Assembly: GCF_030056655.1 (NCBI RefSeq)
Contig: NZ_JASHIE010000004.1
Location: 1-64,000 of the forward strand
Direction: 5' to 3'
Source: Flectobacillus rivi
GTDB lineage: Bacteria; Bacteroidota; Bacteroidia; Cytophagales; Spirosomataceae
DNA: 64,000 nucleotides
In this document: piece after piece, positions 15,723-25,190 of the stretch
How the letters are laid out: every line of letters begins with the position of its first letter
How positions within the stretch are numbered: the stretch's first letter is position 1
Position numbers and translations under genes: made by a program
The notes under the pieces: generated by a model
Databases searched by the model: none
Told to the model about the DNA's origin: nothing
What the model saw: the letters and a program-made list of their open reading frames with translations, nothing else

Positions 15723-16688
15723 ATGATAGAAGGCTCGACACAAGCAGAAATTCAGGAAACAAAAACAATTGTCCCGAAAAAATCCTCTAAAAATCCATTT
15801 GAGGAAGCTATTATTAAATTATGGAAGCGTGAAAGAACCCCCGCTGAAATTGTTATTCACATCTTCAATGCTATAGCACTTATGTTGGTGGGTCATTTTT
15901 TATTTACCTATCTGACAGTTCAAAATATTACAACCGCATTTAGCGAAGTTACCTCCGATATTCTCTTTTTCATCATGGCCGGATTCATCGCCCAAATGGT
16001 TGATGGAGCATTGGGTATGGCTTATGGCGTTACTGCTTCAACGTTTTTGGCTAACGTAGGTGTTTCGCCTGCGGTAATCAGTATGAGTGTACACGCCTCA
16101 GAAATCTTTACTAGTGGAGCCTCTGGTTATATGCACTTGAAATTTGGAAATGTAAACTCTAAATTATTCAAGGCAGTCTTGATACCAGGTGTAATAGGTG
16201 CGATACTAGGTGCCTATTTGCTTTCAACATTATTAGAGCAATATATAGGATATGTAAAACCAGCAGTATCCATTTACACACTCTGCTTGGGTATATTAAT
16301 TATCAAAAAAGCATTAGTAAAACGTCAGGCTAAGAAAAATGTAAAAATGATTGGACCATTAGCATGGTTTGGTGGTTTTATGGACTCGGTAGGCGGTGGC
16401 GGCTGGGGACCGATTGTATCTTCTACGCTCATTGCTTCAGGACGTCATCCTCGTTATACGATTGGTTCGGTCAACTTAGCAGAGTTCTTTATTTCTCTTT
16501 CATCCTCATTAACCTTTATTTTCGTCATTGGATTTTCACAGTGGCAGGTTATTTTAGGATTGATTTTGGGAGGGATGGTCGCGGCTCCAATCGCGGCTAA
16601 ATTATCCACTAAGATACCTACCAAAGCACTCATGATTCTAGTCGGTATTGTGGTAATTCTAGCGTCATTGAAAAAGATTATAGGATAA
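15723..16688 (+). CDS. TauE/SafE-family sulfite/organic anion permease
   Basis: 321 aa with about 8-9 membrane segments. The first half-repeat motif AGFIAQMVDGALGMAYGVTASTFLANVGVSPAVISMSVHASEIFTSGASGYMHL and the second half-repeat GGFMDSVGGGGWGPIVSSTLIASG are typical of the family, in which each repeat has a conserved Gly-rich loop. A hydrophilic N-terminal tail of about 45 residues precedes the first segment. The family exports or takes up sulfite, sulfonates or related anions; the substrate here is not known. A single-gene unit with its own promoter and terminator. Confidence 0.92.
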   Translation: MIEGSTQAEIQETKTIVPKKSSKNPFEEAIIKLWKRERTPAEIVIHIFNAIALMLVGHFLFTYLTVQNITTAFSEVTSDILFFIMAGFIAQMVDGALGMAYGVTASTFLANVGVSPAVISMSVHASEIFTSGASGYMHLKFGNVNSKLFKAVLIPGVIGAILGAYLLSTLLEQYIGYVKPAVSIYTLCLGILIIKKALVKRQAKKNVKMIGPLAWFGGFMDSVGGGGWGPIVSSTLIASGRHPRYTIGSVNLAEFFISLSSSLTFIFVIGFSQWQVILGLILGGMVAAPIAAKLSTKIPTKALMILVGIVVILASLKKIIG

Positions 16689-16717
16689 GAAATTTTTCAA
16701 AAACAATCGATAGATAC

Positions 16718-16751
16718 AGCCTTCTCAGCCTAGTTGAGAAGGCTTTTTTTG
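16718..16751 (+). terminator. Rho-independent terminator
   Basis: 10-bp perfect stem AGCCTTCTCA/TGAGAAGGCT followed by a seven-T run; it lies 30 nt after the TauE/SafE stop. Confidence 0.92.
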
Positions 16752-17018
16752 TATTATTTGACCGCTTAGTCAGAATATCACTAAGTAGATAGACCTAATC
16801 TTGGTGATTCAAAATATTCCCATTAATTTTCATAAAAATTGATACCCTTAACATAGCTACTTTGTTTAACTTCCATTTTCGGCATTAAACCTGCGTTTCT
16901 TTGAAAGGCTATTAGTTTCCAAAACTTTCGAGAACACTTCTCAATTCACTTGCAAGGCAATGCTATATCTCAAACTAATATAAAATTGCTCGGTATTAAA
17001 ATCTGATATTTATTTTTT

Positions 17019-18116
17019 ATGAGTATTATTAAACGTTTTTTTCAGAAAAAATCTGCACCCAATAACCCGTATCAAGAGTTCTGGAATTGGTTTTCGGAAA
17101 ATGAAAAAAAGTTTTTTGAAATTGTTAAAGATGGAGAAAAAATCGATGAAGCTTTTTTTGCCATTTTAAGTCCTAGGTTAGAACAATTACATAAAGGAAT
17201 CTTTTTTCTTTCGGGAATGTACGACGAAGACGTTGCCGAACTTATCCTTACCGCCGACGGCATTGTAAAAAACATTGTTTTTATTGAAGAACTCATTGAA
17301 GCAGCACCAGCATTTCCGAATTGGAAAATAACGGCACTCAAACAAGCTGTAGATATGGCAGATTGGCAGATTGGCATTGAAGAATTAATCATCAATTCAC
17401 CAAGCCTAAGCTTTTTCCCTGACGAATATCCGCAATATCCTGACGAGATTGCGATTACGATTGTGTATCAGGACTACTCAACCGAAGAACATGGTACGAT
17501 TGTCTCTGGTATTTATATGTTTTTAGATAACCTTTTAGGGGAACTAAACGCTGGTGTGCAGCTGGACCAAATCAAAATTCAAGGACCAGACCCTTCCTAT
17601 CCCGATTTGATTCCTATTTCCAAGCTTCCTGCCTACCTGAATTGGAGAGAAAAAGAGTTTATCGAAAAGTATGAAGCTACCGAAATCCCTGACGATGATA
17701 TTCCGCTCACTACACTTCAAGCAACTAGTGAAAACGAAATGCCCTTGATTGCGACCATCAATATGCCGCTCCTAAACTGGGATGCCAAACCTTCATTTCC
17801 ATGGGTTTTGCGTTTAGAGTTACAATATAACGGTCAACAAAACGATGGACTACCCAATGAAAGCGATTTTGAAATTCTGAATGAATTGGAGGATACCTTA
17901 CTCGATAATTTGTTGGATTCGGGCATGTGCTTGTACACAGGTCGACAGGTAGGTTCGAATATGTGTGAGTTTTATTTTACTTGCAAAAACTTCAGAGAGC
18001 CATCCAAAAAGGTGTATGAACTTACGCCCGAAATAGAACAAAACTTCAAGTTTGAATACTTTATTTATCGAGATAAATATTGGCGCTCCTTTGAGCATTT
18101 TCGCGTAGCGCTTTAA
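17019..18116 (+). CDS. DUF695-like cytoplasmic protein
   Basis: 365 aa, soluble and acidic, without export signals. The C-terminal 110 residues (WVLRLELQYNGQQNDGLPNESDFEILNELEDTL..., then TGRQVGSNMCEFYFTC) fit the DUF695 pattern: a Trp-started beta strand, a 'G-P' loop, a long acidic helix and a strand ending in FYF. The N-terminal half (ILSPRLEQLHKGIFFLSGM..., EDVAELILTADGI) looks like a second, distinct domain often found in front of it. No biochemical role is established for the family. Confidence 0.7.
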   Translation: MSIIKRFFQKKSAPNNPYQEFWNWFSENEKKFFEIVKDGEKIDEAFFAILSPRLEQLHKGIFFLSGMYDEDVAELILTADGIVKNIVFIEELIEAAPAFPNWKITALKQAVDMADWQIGIEELIINSPSLSFFPDEYPQYPDEIAITIVYQDYSTEEHGTIVSGIYMFLDNLLGELNAGVQLDQIKIQGPDPSYPDLIPISKLPAYLNWREKEFIEKYEATEIPDDDIPLTTLQATSENEMPLIATINMPLLNWDAKPSFPWVLRLELQYNGQQNDGLPNESDFEILNELEDTLLDNLLDSGMCLYTGRQVGSNMCEFYFTCKNFREPSKKVYELTPEIEQNFKFEYFIYRDKYWRSFEHFRVAL

Positions 18117-18429
18117 TATCTAAATTGAGTGATTTGAGATTGAGTGGATGAGTGATTATTTTAACATAATCACTCAATCGCTAAATTCGGGATGCCTCAT
18201 GTTTGATAAAATCTAGGGAACCATCCAAGACATGATATTAGGAGTGAACGAAGGATAAAACTGTCTATCTCGGATATTGGATGTGGATTTCGGAGGTGTA
18301 AGCTTTTATTTTTTGTAAAAAACAAAAGTATTTTACTTTATTTCCGAAATCAGAAATCCCAAATCCGCAATAGTTAGAATTCCTTCGTACAGTTCTAATA
18401 ATCAGGATATTTCATTTTATCAAAATCAA
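18117..18429. repeat. Intergenic region made of dispersed repeats
   Basis: Two pieces are recognisable. 18160-18210 is an inverted relative of the 33.78 kb element (AATCACTCAATCGCTAAAT, then CGGGATGCCTCATGTTTGAT). 18272-18368 is a copy of the family also found at 45108-45199, with inverted ends GGATTTCGGA / TCCGAAATC. No gene seen. Confidence 0.75.
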
Positions 18430-19518
18430 CTACGCAGTTTTAATCGCTTCTTTCAAGGCTGATAAAACTTTGGCATCGACATTTCCAAAAAGAGAAACGC
18501 CTGAAGCGCCATTTTTGAGGGCTAGTTGAATACCTTTCACAATTTCTCCTTGATTATCAAAATCTGGTAAAAATAATCCCGCATACAAAGGAAATTTTCC
18601 ATGGAGAGTTCTTACTCCTTCTTCTACAGCATCGCCAATCCAATTAACATCTTCTTTGTAAAATTTGTGATAAATCATAGGACAAACTCCTGACAAATTC
18701 CAGTTAGTCCAATCTTGACGAACGATGCGCTTGGCTACCTCAGGCGTTGGAAATACCGCAGCCGTAATAGGCTTTTTGAACGTGGCCGCTGTTGCAGACA
18801 AATGATTGACGATTCGGGTAATATTGTCATAACGGAACTTACGCCAAGAAAGATTTTGGTCTGGATTTTCTGACTTTAGAATATCAATTCCTTTTAATTC
18901 CTTGAACTTCGAGCGACAAGTATCACAGTAGCAAAAATCATATTCAGGTAGCTCCTGATTTTGCTGTATGCCGTAATTTTTCCAAAGATTTACAGGTAAA
19001 ATCACATCACAATAACGTACATAATCCAAGTGAATACCATCAACGTAGGGCTTACTTAATTCTGTTTTTACCACATTTTCAAGATAAGCTTTTGTTTCTG
19101 GTTTGGATGGACACAACCAACGATAATAATCCACATACGGAGGTTTCGTCGCACAAGAATCGCCCTTACGACTCACAGCATACATTTCAGGATGAGATTT
19201 CAACAGACTTTCTTCCCCACGGTTCATTGTCCAAATCCAACGGTGCGTTTCCAAACCTTGTTTTTTGGCAATAGTAAAATGCTTTTCGTCATCGGCTTCA
19301 AAGAAAATACCAGTAATACCACTTTCTTGAAACTCTTTATACTGCTTGATCAGCGCTTCTTCTGTCGCTTTGTGGTCTGGATTGATCCAAATCCAAAACT
19401 TACGTTTTGCTTTTGCTGAAAAAATTTGCTGTTCTCCAGTTGCGACAGCAGTGCTAGAACCACCCGCCAAGGCCAAAGACCCTAAGCCAATTTGCTTCAA
19501 AAATGTTCTTTTTTTCAT
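18430..19518 (-). CDS. Secreted glycoside hydrolase-like protein (GHL10/DUF4015-type)
   Basis: 362 aa. The N-terminus MKKRTFLKQIGLGSLALAGGSSTAVA has a KR-x-F-L-K pattern before the hydrophobic stretch, a possible Tat or Sec signal. The body looks like a TIM barrel: KFWIWINPD strand, ESGITGIFFEADDE, and YVDGIHLDYVRYCDV, the last being characteristic of GHL10-type putative hydrolases (usually VDGIHxDYxRY). A CYCDTCRSKFKE cluster may bind metal or form disulfides. It is transcribed alone but lies next to the CBM9-like and GH20 genes, consistent with glycan breakdown outside the cytoplasm. Confidence 0.82.
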   Translation of the reverse strand: MKKRTFLKQIGLGSLALAGGSSTAVATGEQQIFSAKAKRKFWIWINPDHKATEEALIKQYKEFQESGITGIFFEADDEKHFTIAKKQGLETHRWIWTMNRGEESLLKSHPEMYAVSRKGDSCATKPPYVDYYRWLCPSKPETKAYLENVVKTELSKPYVDGIHLDYVRYCDVILPVNLWKNYGIQQNQELPEYDFCYCDTCRSKFKELKGIDILKSENPDQNLSWRKFRYDNITRIVNHLSATAATFKKPITAAVFPTPEVAKRIVRQDWTNWNLSGVCPMIYHKFYKEDVNWIGDAVEEGVRTLHGKFPLYAGLFLPDFDNQGEIVKGIQLALKNGASGVSLFGNVDAKVLSALKEAIKTA

Positions 19519-19732
19519 AGTTTTTAAAAATTGAAAATTGGAAAAATTAAGGTAAGATTGTTAGGTTGAAAATGAAAACTTCTTATTAAGCCATGTTGGA
19601 GTTTTGTCTCGCATACTTGTATTAGTAACAAACCAACTGGTCCCTATTCTTGATAATTAGGTAGTTGCTAACGCCAGCTTTGAAGGCTGAAAACCTGTTG
19701 AAATTATCTTTCAACCTTTAACCTAGGTAAAT

Positions 19733-20797
19733 TTATAAATCTCGCACTAAAAGTCTGCCATCTTGTGTGAGTGTCAGCAGTTTTCTGTTAGTCAAATCTT
19801 TTAGCAAAATCATAAATAGATGTTCAGATGCTTCTATTTTGACTTCATACTCTTTTGGCCAATTCAAACCTAACTGACTCGGGTCAGAGGTGTATATTTT
19901 ATTTTTTCCCAAAAAAGCTTGTTGAGCGTCATATCCTGCCCAAACCCATCTTTTCGCCGTTTCGATACTTGGCAATTGGTAGTGAATGGGGCTTTCTGAA
20001 ACCTTTTTGTCAGAGAAAATTAAATAGCCCCAGCGATCAGGGATGTGCATATTAATCGCATCTTGTGGCGACCATACCCAGTTATATTCTGGCAATACAC
20101 CCGTTCCATCTGCTTTTGCTTTTCTTACATATTTACCATTTTTAACCTCGTGCTGCCATTCTACTCTGGAGAAATTGATACGCCATAGACTTAAATCTTT
20201 AGGAAATGGCACCTTCAATCCCATACCCACTGACTCAAAAGGAATGGCAATTTCAACCGTCCAAAATTGATCTTCATCCTTAGGATTATTAACCGTTCCA
20301 TGGCAATAAACCGCTGTTTTCATACCTTTTATATCCCAAGAAATAAGGGCATCGCCACCATTTCTGTATGATTTGGGCAAAAACAAATCGAAGGTATTAT
20401 TAATAGGATTGACTTCGAGCTCAAAATAGTCATGTCCGTCACCGTCAGGATCGATAAATACTTCAAAATCATTTTCGAGAAATACGACTTGGTCTTTCTT
20501 ATTTTGATATGACCACAAATGTTTTTCGTCCAATTTGGCAGCAATGTACAAATACTTATCATCCCACAACATTTTGGCTTTGGTCGCTTGCAAGGGCAAA
20601 GGCTGTTTGGCACCTTCTATGTCCACAAACTCGGTGGTCCAACTTGCTTTTTGCCAAGCTTCTTCATCTAGTTTTCCATCAATTTTTAGATTTTGAGGAG
20701 TTTTGTAGCAAATATATTGCTTGGGAAAATAAGGAACCTGCGCAAAGTTTTGAAAACCAAAGATGCCTAGACACAGGGTAAAAAAGAGTTTTTTCAT
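19733..20797 (-). CDS. Secreted CBM9-like carbohydrate-binding protein
   Basis: 354 aa with a signal peptide (MKKLFFTLCLGIFGFQNFAQ). The domain at about 30-230 is CBM9-like: IDGKLDEEAWQKASW, then TKAKMLWDDKYLYIAAKLDE, NDFEVFIDPDGDGHDYFELEVNP, and WTVEIAIPFESVGM. These are the standard landmarks of the beta-sandwich found in xylanase-associated modules and in stand-alone Bacteroidetes proteins. The C-terminal 120 residues are unassigned. It probably binds polysaccharide at the cell surface or periplasm. It faces away from the GH20 gene, so regulation is separate. Confidence 0.88.
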   Translation of the reverse strand: MKKLFFTLCLGIFGFQNFAQVPYFPKQYICYKTPQNLKIDGKLDEEAWQKASWTTEFVDIEGAKQPLPLQATKAKMLWDDKYLYIAAKLDEKHLWSYQNKKDQVVFLENDFEVFIDPDGDGHDYFELEVNPINNTFDLFLPKSYRNGGDALISWDIKGMKTAVYCHGTVNNPKDEDQFWTVEIAIPFESVGMGLKVPFPKDLSLWRINFSRVEWQHEVKNGKYVRKAKADGTGVLPEYNWVWSPQDAINMHIPDRWGYLIFSDKKVSESPIHYQLPSIETAKRWVWAGYDAQQAFLGKNKIYTSDPSQLGLNWPKEYEVKIEASEHLFMILLKDLTNRKLLTLTQDGRLLVRDL

Positions 20798-20979
20798 AAG
20801 ATATTAATAAAGAAAATTGGAAGTGTTCTATCTAGGTTTTGTACAAAATAGAATCGTACAATATTCTGACAGTTTTGTGTATTAACTATACCGAACTGTA
20901 GCGATTCCCATTCTAAGCTTTGATTTCAAGATTCAGACTTTTATATTTCAAAATGGTATCAACTCAATCAAACTTCATC

Positions 20980-21288
20980 ATGTCGAATTTATCGCTTCAT
21001 TTTGCACAAAACTTTAATCATAAATTGGATTGTGAATATTTTACCTCGATTCGCCCACAACGAGATATTTATCAAGTCGGTGCAGAAATAGATATTTATT
21101 GTCAAGAGCATTTTCTTAAAAAAGCAGTCATCATCAACATCCAAACACTGCCCCTTTTTGAATTAGACGATTGGACGGCTTTTCTTGACGCAGGTATGAA
21201 TAAGGACGAACTGATTACTCTACTCAAAACCTTTTATCCTGAAACCGAAGGTTTACTCTTTAACGTATTACTCTTAAAAAGCTGTTGA
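20980..21288 (+). CDS. Small ASCH-like protein
   Basis: 102 aa from the methionine of MSNLSLHFAQNFN; a longer frame from 20920 is open but its first 20 residues look non-coding. The pattern 'EYFTSIRPQRDIYQVGAEIDIYCQEHFLKKAVIINIQTLPLFELDDWTAFLDAGMNKDELITLLKTFYPE' region matches the small ASCH/PUA-like fold: IR strand, 'VG' before a strand, a second strand with A-x-I, and a terminal D-E-L helix before 'Y'. ASCH domains bind RNA or act as nucleases or hydrolases; no specific role can be given. Confidence 0.65.
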   Translation: MSNLSLHFAQNFNHKLDCEYFTSIRPQRDIYQVGAEIDIYCQEHFLKKAVIINIQTLPLFELDDWTAFLDAGMNKDELITLLKTFYPETEGLLFNVLLLKSC

Positions 21289-21389
21289 GACTAAAAGACA
21301 ATTTACAAAAGCAGATAAAACCTTGTTTATCAATCAAAAAAAAGTCATAATTTTCCTTTTTTAAATTTTATCCAAAATCCCAAAATTCT

Positions 21390-23300
21390 ATGAAAAAACC
21401 GTTTTCAACCTTTAAAGCTGGAGCATTCGCCCTCCTCCTCCTCGCTTCGGGAGGGCTCAAAGCTCAAGATAAACCCCATAATGTAATTCCTGAGCCTGTC
21501 AAGATTAGCACGAGCAAAGGGCAATTCTTCGTAAAATCAAGTACTACTATTCTTATTCAACAAGAAGAAGCCAGAACTACAGCAGAGCTTTTGGCAGCAC
21601 GTTTGAACAAAGCTACAGGCTGGAATTTTACCGTAAAAAAAGGGCCACATCAGCCAAACGCGATTAGTTTTTCACTACATAAAAATCCTGTGGATGAGCT
21701 AGGAAAAGAAGGCTATAACCTAGAGGTAGATGCCAATGGAGCTAAGGTAACTGCCAATCAAACAGGGGGCTTGTTTTATGGGATGCAAAGTATTTTGCAA
21801 CTATTGCCAACAGAAATAGAAAGTAACACTGCCGTTAAAAAAGACTGGACGATTCCTTTTGTCAAAATCACTGATTATCCGCGTTTTGCTTGGCGTGGTA
21901 TCATGTTTGACGTAAGTCGTCATTTCTTCACCAAAGACGAAGTGAAGCGTTTTATTGATGTAATGGCTCGTCTCAAATACAACACATTCCACTGGCATTT
22001 GACTGATGATAATGGTTGGAGAATCGAGATAAAGTCATTGCCAAAACTCACCGAAGTGGGTGCTTGGCGTGTGCCACGTATTGGTAAATTTAATCAGTTG
22101 GATGCTCCAAAAGATGGCGAGGCAGCAACTGACGGTGGTTTTTATACCCAAGAAGACATTAAAGAGGTAATCAAATACGCTTCAGACCGTAACGTAACCA
22201 TCGTACCTGAAATAGATGTTCCGGGGCATAGTATGGCGGCAATTGCAGCCTATCCTGAACTTTCTTGTAGTAAAGATCCAAAAACAAAAGTAAACCCAGG
22301 AAGTAAATTTGCGGAGTGGTATGGTAATGGTAAATTCAAGATGTTGACCGACAACACGCTGAATCCTTCTGATGAAAAAGTCTATGAATTTTTGGATAAA
22401 GTATTTACAGAAGTAGCAGCGCTTTTTCCTAATCCTTATATCCATGTGGGTGGAGATGAATGTTACAAGGGTTTCTGGGAAGCCGATGCTAATTGTCAGG
22501 CATTGATGCAGAAAGAAAACATGAAACATGTCGAGGAATTGCAAGGATATTTTATGAAAAGAGTGGAAAAAATCTTGAAAACTAAAGGTAAAAAACTCCT
22601 AGGTTGGGACGAGATTTTGGAAGGTGGAATTGCGCCAGAAGCCACGGTTATGAGCTGGAGAGGCATCGAAGGCGGTATTGAAGCAGCCAAATTGGGACAC
22701 AACGTAGTCATGACGCCTTCTCCTTATGTGTATATTGACTTTATGCAAAGTGACAGAACCTTGGAGCCACCCATTTATGCAACCTTACGTTTGAAAAAAT
22801 GCTATGATTTCGAACCAATTCCTGAAGGCGTAGATGGCAAATTTATCTTAGGAGGACAAGCCAACCTTTGGACTGAAGGCATTCCTACTTTGGCTTATGC
22901 TGAGTATATGACCTATCCTCGTTGCTGGGCATTATCAGAAGTATATTGGTCGCCAAAAGAGAAAAAGAATTGGGAGAAATTTGTCACTAAAATGGAAAAC
23001 CATTTTGACCGTGCCGATTTGGCAGGGATCAATTATGCTCGCTCAGCATACGATGCGGCTATCAAACCCTACATGAAAGATGGAAAATTGGTTGTTGAAT
23101 TAGAAGCCGAAATTCCGAATTTGACAATTCATTATTCGATTGACGACACCGTTCCTAGCAAATTTAGCCCTGTGTACAAAGACCCTATTCAGATTCCAGA
23201 AGGACCTATTACTTTACGTGTAAACACTTATCGTAATGGCAAACCTATCGGAAGAATGATTACATTGAGTCGTGAAGAATTAGTCAAACGCTCAAAATAA
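21390..23300 (+). CDS. Secreted GH20 beta-N-acetylhexosaminidase
   Basis: 636 aa with a signal peptide (to about KAQ at residue 26). A GH20b N-terminal domain (about 30-160) is followed by the catalytic barrel: FAWRGIMFDVSRHF, TFHWHLTDDNGWRIEIKSLP, EIDVPGHSMAAIAAYPEL, and the catalytic pair D356-E357 in HVGGDECYKGFW. Substrate-binding Trp residues occur in MSWRGIEGG and GGQANLWTE. A C-terminal beta domain (CHB_HEX_C-like, about 555-625) follows. It removes terminal GlcNAc/GalNAc from chitin-type or glycoprotein glycans in the periplasm or outside. The M14 pair follows on the same strand. Confidence 0.96.
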   Translation: MKKPFSTFKAGAFALLLLASGGLKAQDKPHNVIPEPVKISTSKGQFFVKSSTTILIQQEEARTTAELLAARLNKATGWNFTVKKGPHQPNAISFSLHKNPVDELGKEGYNLEVDANGAKVTANQTGGLFYGMQSILQLLPTEIESNTAVKKDWTIPFVKITDYPRFAWRGIMFDVSRHFFTKDEVKRFIDVMARLKYNTFHWHLTDDNGWRIEIKSLPKLTEVGAWRVPRIGKFNQLDAPKDGEAATDGGFYTQEDIKEVIKYASDRNVTIVPEIDVPGHSMAAIAAYPELSCSKDPKTKVNPGSKFAEWYGNGKFKMLTDNTLNPSDEKVYEFLDKVFTEVAALFPNPYIHVGGDECYKGFWEADANCQALMQKENMKHVEELQGYFMKRVEKILKTKGKKLLGWDEILEGGIAPEATVMSWRGIEGGIEAAKLGHNVVMTPSPYVYIDFMQSDRTLEPPIYATLRLKKCYDFEPIPEGVDGKFILGGQANLWTEGIPTLAYAEYMTYPRCWALSEVYWSPKEKKNWEKFVTKMENHFDRADLAGINYARSAYDAAIKPYMKDGKLVVELEAEIPNLTIHYSIDDTVPSKFSPVYKDPIQIPEGPITLRVNTYRNGKPIGRMITLSREELVKRSK

Positions 23301-23309
23301 TTTTTCATC

Positions 23310-23490
23310 GTACTTTTTTCTCGATTGAGACTCTCAAACGTGTATTACATCGAATCATGTAGGTGTGATTGATGGATTTTCTAGGAATACCTGTATTTTT
23401 AGGAAAAATCACTTATCCAACCTTCATCGCAACTATATGATTCTCTTCATTCTCGAAAATTGAGAATCATTGAAGTCGAGAAAAAAGTAC
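23310..23490. repeat. 181-nt segment with 15-bp perfect inverted ends
   Basis: GTACTTTTTTCTCGA (23310-23324) and its exact complement TCGAGAAAAAAGTAC (23476-23490) bound the intergenic region between the GH20 and first M14 gene. An internal 9-bp inverted repeat (ATGATTCTC/GAGAATCAT, 23438-23471) is present. It may fold into a large hairpin before the M14 start or be a MITE-like element. Confidence 0.7.
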
Positions 23491-23496
23491 TTAACA

Positions 23497-25137
23497 ATGA
23501 AAAAAACCTTTATTCTGGCTGGGCTACTCGCTTTTTCGAGTTGTGCTTTTGCCCAAAGCTCCTATTCAACCCATGCGCAACTGAGCACACGCCTCAAAAC
23601 CCTCAGTAGCAAATACGCCACCACCGTCAAATTAGAATCTATAGGTAAAAGCAAAGGCGGAAAAGACATTTTTGCCCTAACACTTAGTAAAGGCGATGCA
23701 AGTAATAAACCAGCTATAGCTATCTTGGCAGGTGCCGATGGAGCGCATTTAGCAGGAACAGAAGTAGCCTTGCAACTAGCCGAAAAGTTTGTGGCTTCCG
23801 ATTCTCTTGCTAAAGTTTTAGAATCAAAAACCTTCTATATTATTCCTAGCATCAACCCTGATGCACAAGAACAATTTTCAGCAAAACTCAAATTCGAGCG
23901 TAGTGGCAACGACGTAGATACCGACGACGACCGTGATGGACGCTTAAATGAAGATCCTTTTGAAGATTTGAACAACGACGGACAAATCACATGGATGCGC
24001 ATTGAAGACCCAACTGGCGCTTATATCATCAGCAAAGAAGACCCAAGAGTCATGGTAAAAGCCGACCCGAGCAAAGGGGAAGTGGGCAAATATATCCTCC
24101 TCAGCGAGGGTATTGACAATGACAAGGATGGTGTTTTCAACGAAGATGGTGTAGGAGGTGTTAATATCGACAAAAATGGTACTTACGACTATCCATTTTT
24201 TACACAAGGTTCGGGAGAATATGCTGCATCTGAATCAGAAACGAAAGCTTTATTAGACTTTTTGTACACCACCAAAAATATTTATGCAGTATTTACATTT
24301 GGTCCTGCCAATAACTTGAGCGAAGCCACCAAGTTTGATAAATCTAAGACCTTGAAACGAATTGTCACAGGTATTTTAGAAAAAGATGCTTCGGTAGGAG
24401 AACAAATTACCAAACTCTACAATACGCAAACAGGCTTGAAAGACGCACCTGCTATGCCACAAACCAAAGGAAATCTTTCTCAAACGGCCTACTATCACTA
24501 CGGAAGATTAAGTTTTAGCACGCCAACATGGTGGGCTCCAAAGGTATCTGCACCAAAAGATTCTACCAAGAAAGAAGTAAAAGATATCAAAGCAAGTGAC
24601 AATGAAGATGTCCGCTTTTTGAAGTGGGCTGATGCTCAGCAACTAAAAGGAAGTTTTATTTCTTGGCAAAAAATCAATCATCCAGACTTTCCTAATCAAA
24701 CCGTTGAAGTTGGAGGAATCGCTCCTTATGCAAAACTGAACCCTCCTATCAGTTATTTGAATGAAGCTACAGACAAACATATCAAGTTTTTCAAGGCATT
24801 TGCTTCTCAAATGCCAGATGTACAGATTCTTAATATAAAAACTGAATCTGTTTCTGCTGGTTTAACTCGCGTAACTGTCCAAGTAACCAATAAAGGTTTA
24901 TTGCCAACTGGTTCAGAAATCGGGGATCGTGTGCGTTGGGTACAAAAGGTGCGAACAGAGGTGAAAACTTCAAGTTCTCAAACCATTATTTCAGGTAAAA
25001 AAGTCAACCTTCGTGGTGCTATGTCGGCTGGTGAATCACAGGAATATAGCTGGTTGATTAGCGGTTCAGGCAATATCACTATCGAAGCTGGTAATGCTAT
25101 GACAGGTATTAAAACGGTATCTGTAGCGCTGAAATAG
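23497..25137 (+). CDS. M14-type peptidase homologue with lost active-site residues (probable pseudoenzyme)
   Basis: 546 aa from ATG at 23497 (MKKTFILAGLLAFSSCAFAQ signal peptide); an upstream TTG frame is less likely. It aligns with the next gene along its length, but where that has HSNE (zinc HxxE) this has D81-G-A-H84, the SYH zinc ligand position reads TFG, and the catalytic FSTE reads FSTP. The acidic inserts DTDDDRDGRLNEDPFEDLNNDG and DNDKDGVFNEDG look like calcium-binding loops. It would be exported but is probably not a standard carboxypeptidase. A binding or inhibitory role, or an altered metal site, are possible. Confidence 0.85.
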   Translation: MKKTFILAGLLAFSSCAFAQSSYSTHAQLSTRLKTLSSKYATTVKLESIGKSKGGKDIFALTLSKGDASNKPAIAILAGADGAHLAGTEVALQLAEKFVASDSLAKVLESKTFYIIPSINPDAQEQFSAKLKFERSGNDVDTDDDRDGRLNEDPFEDLNNDGQITWMRIEDPTGAYIISKEDPRVMVKADPSKGEVGKYILLSEGIDNDKDGVFNEDGVGGVNIDKNGTYDYPFFTQGSGEYAASESETKALLDFLYTTKNIYAVFTFGPANNLSEATKFDKSKTLKRIVTGILEKDASVGEQITKLYNTQTGLKDAPAMPQTKGNLSQTAYYHYGRLSFSTPTWWAPKVSAPKDSTKKEVKDIKASDNEDVRFLKWADAQQLKGSFISWQKINHPDFPNQTVEVGGIAPYAKLNPPISYLNEATDKHIKFFKAFASQMPDVQILNIKTESVSAGLTRVTVQVTNKGLLPTGSEIGDRVRWVQKVRTEVKTSSSQTIISGKKVNLRGAMSAGESQEYSWLISGSGNITIEAGNAMTGIKTVSVALK

Positions 25138-25190
25138 TTTTTTATCCTTCACAACGTACAATATTCAACAAATTATCTTAGCATTTTCTT

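Noticed and set aside
15490..15768. 92-codon minus-strand frame overlapping the TauE/SafE start
   Set aside because: It runs through the well-defined promoter and start of the permease and through a repeat-like palindrome; no family resemblance.
22182..22544. 120-codon minus-strand frame inside the GH20 gene
   Set aside because: Fully antisense to the catalytic domain; no recognisable product.
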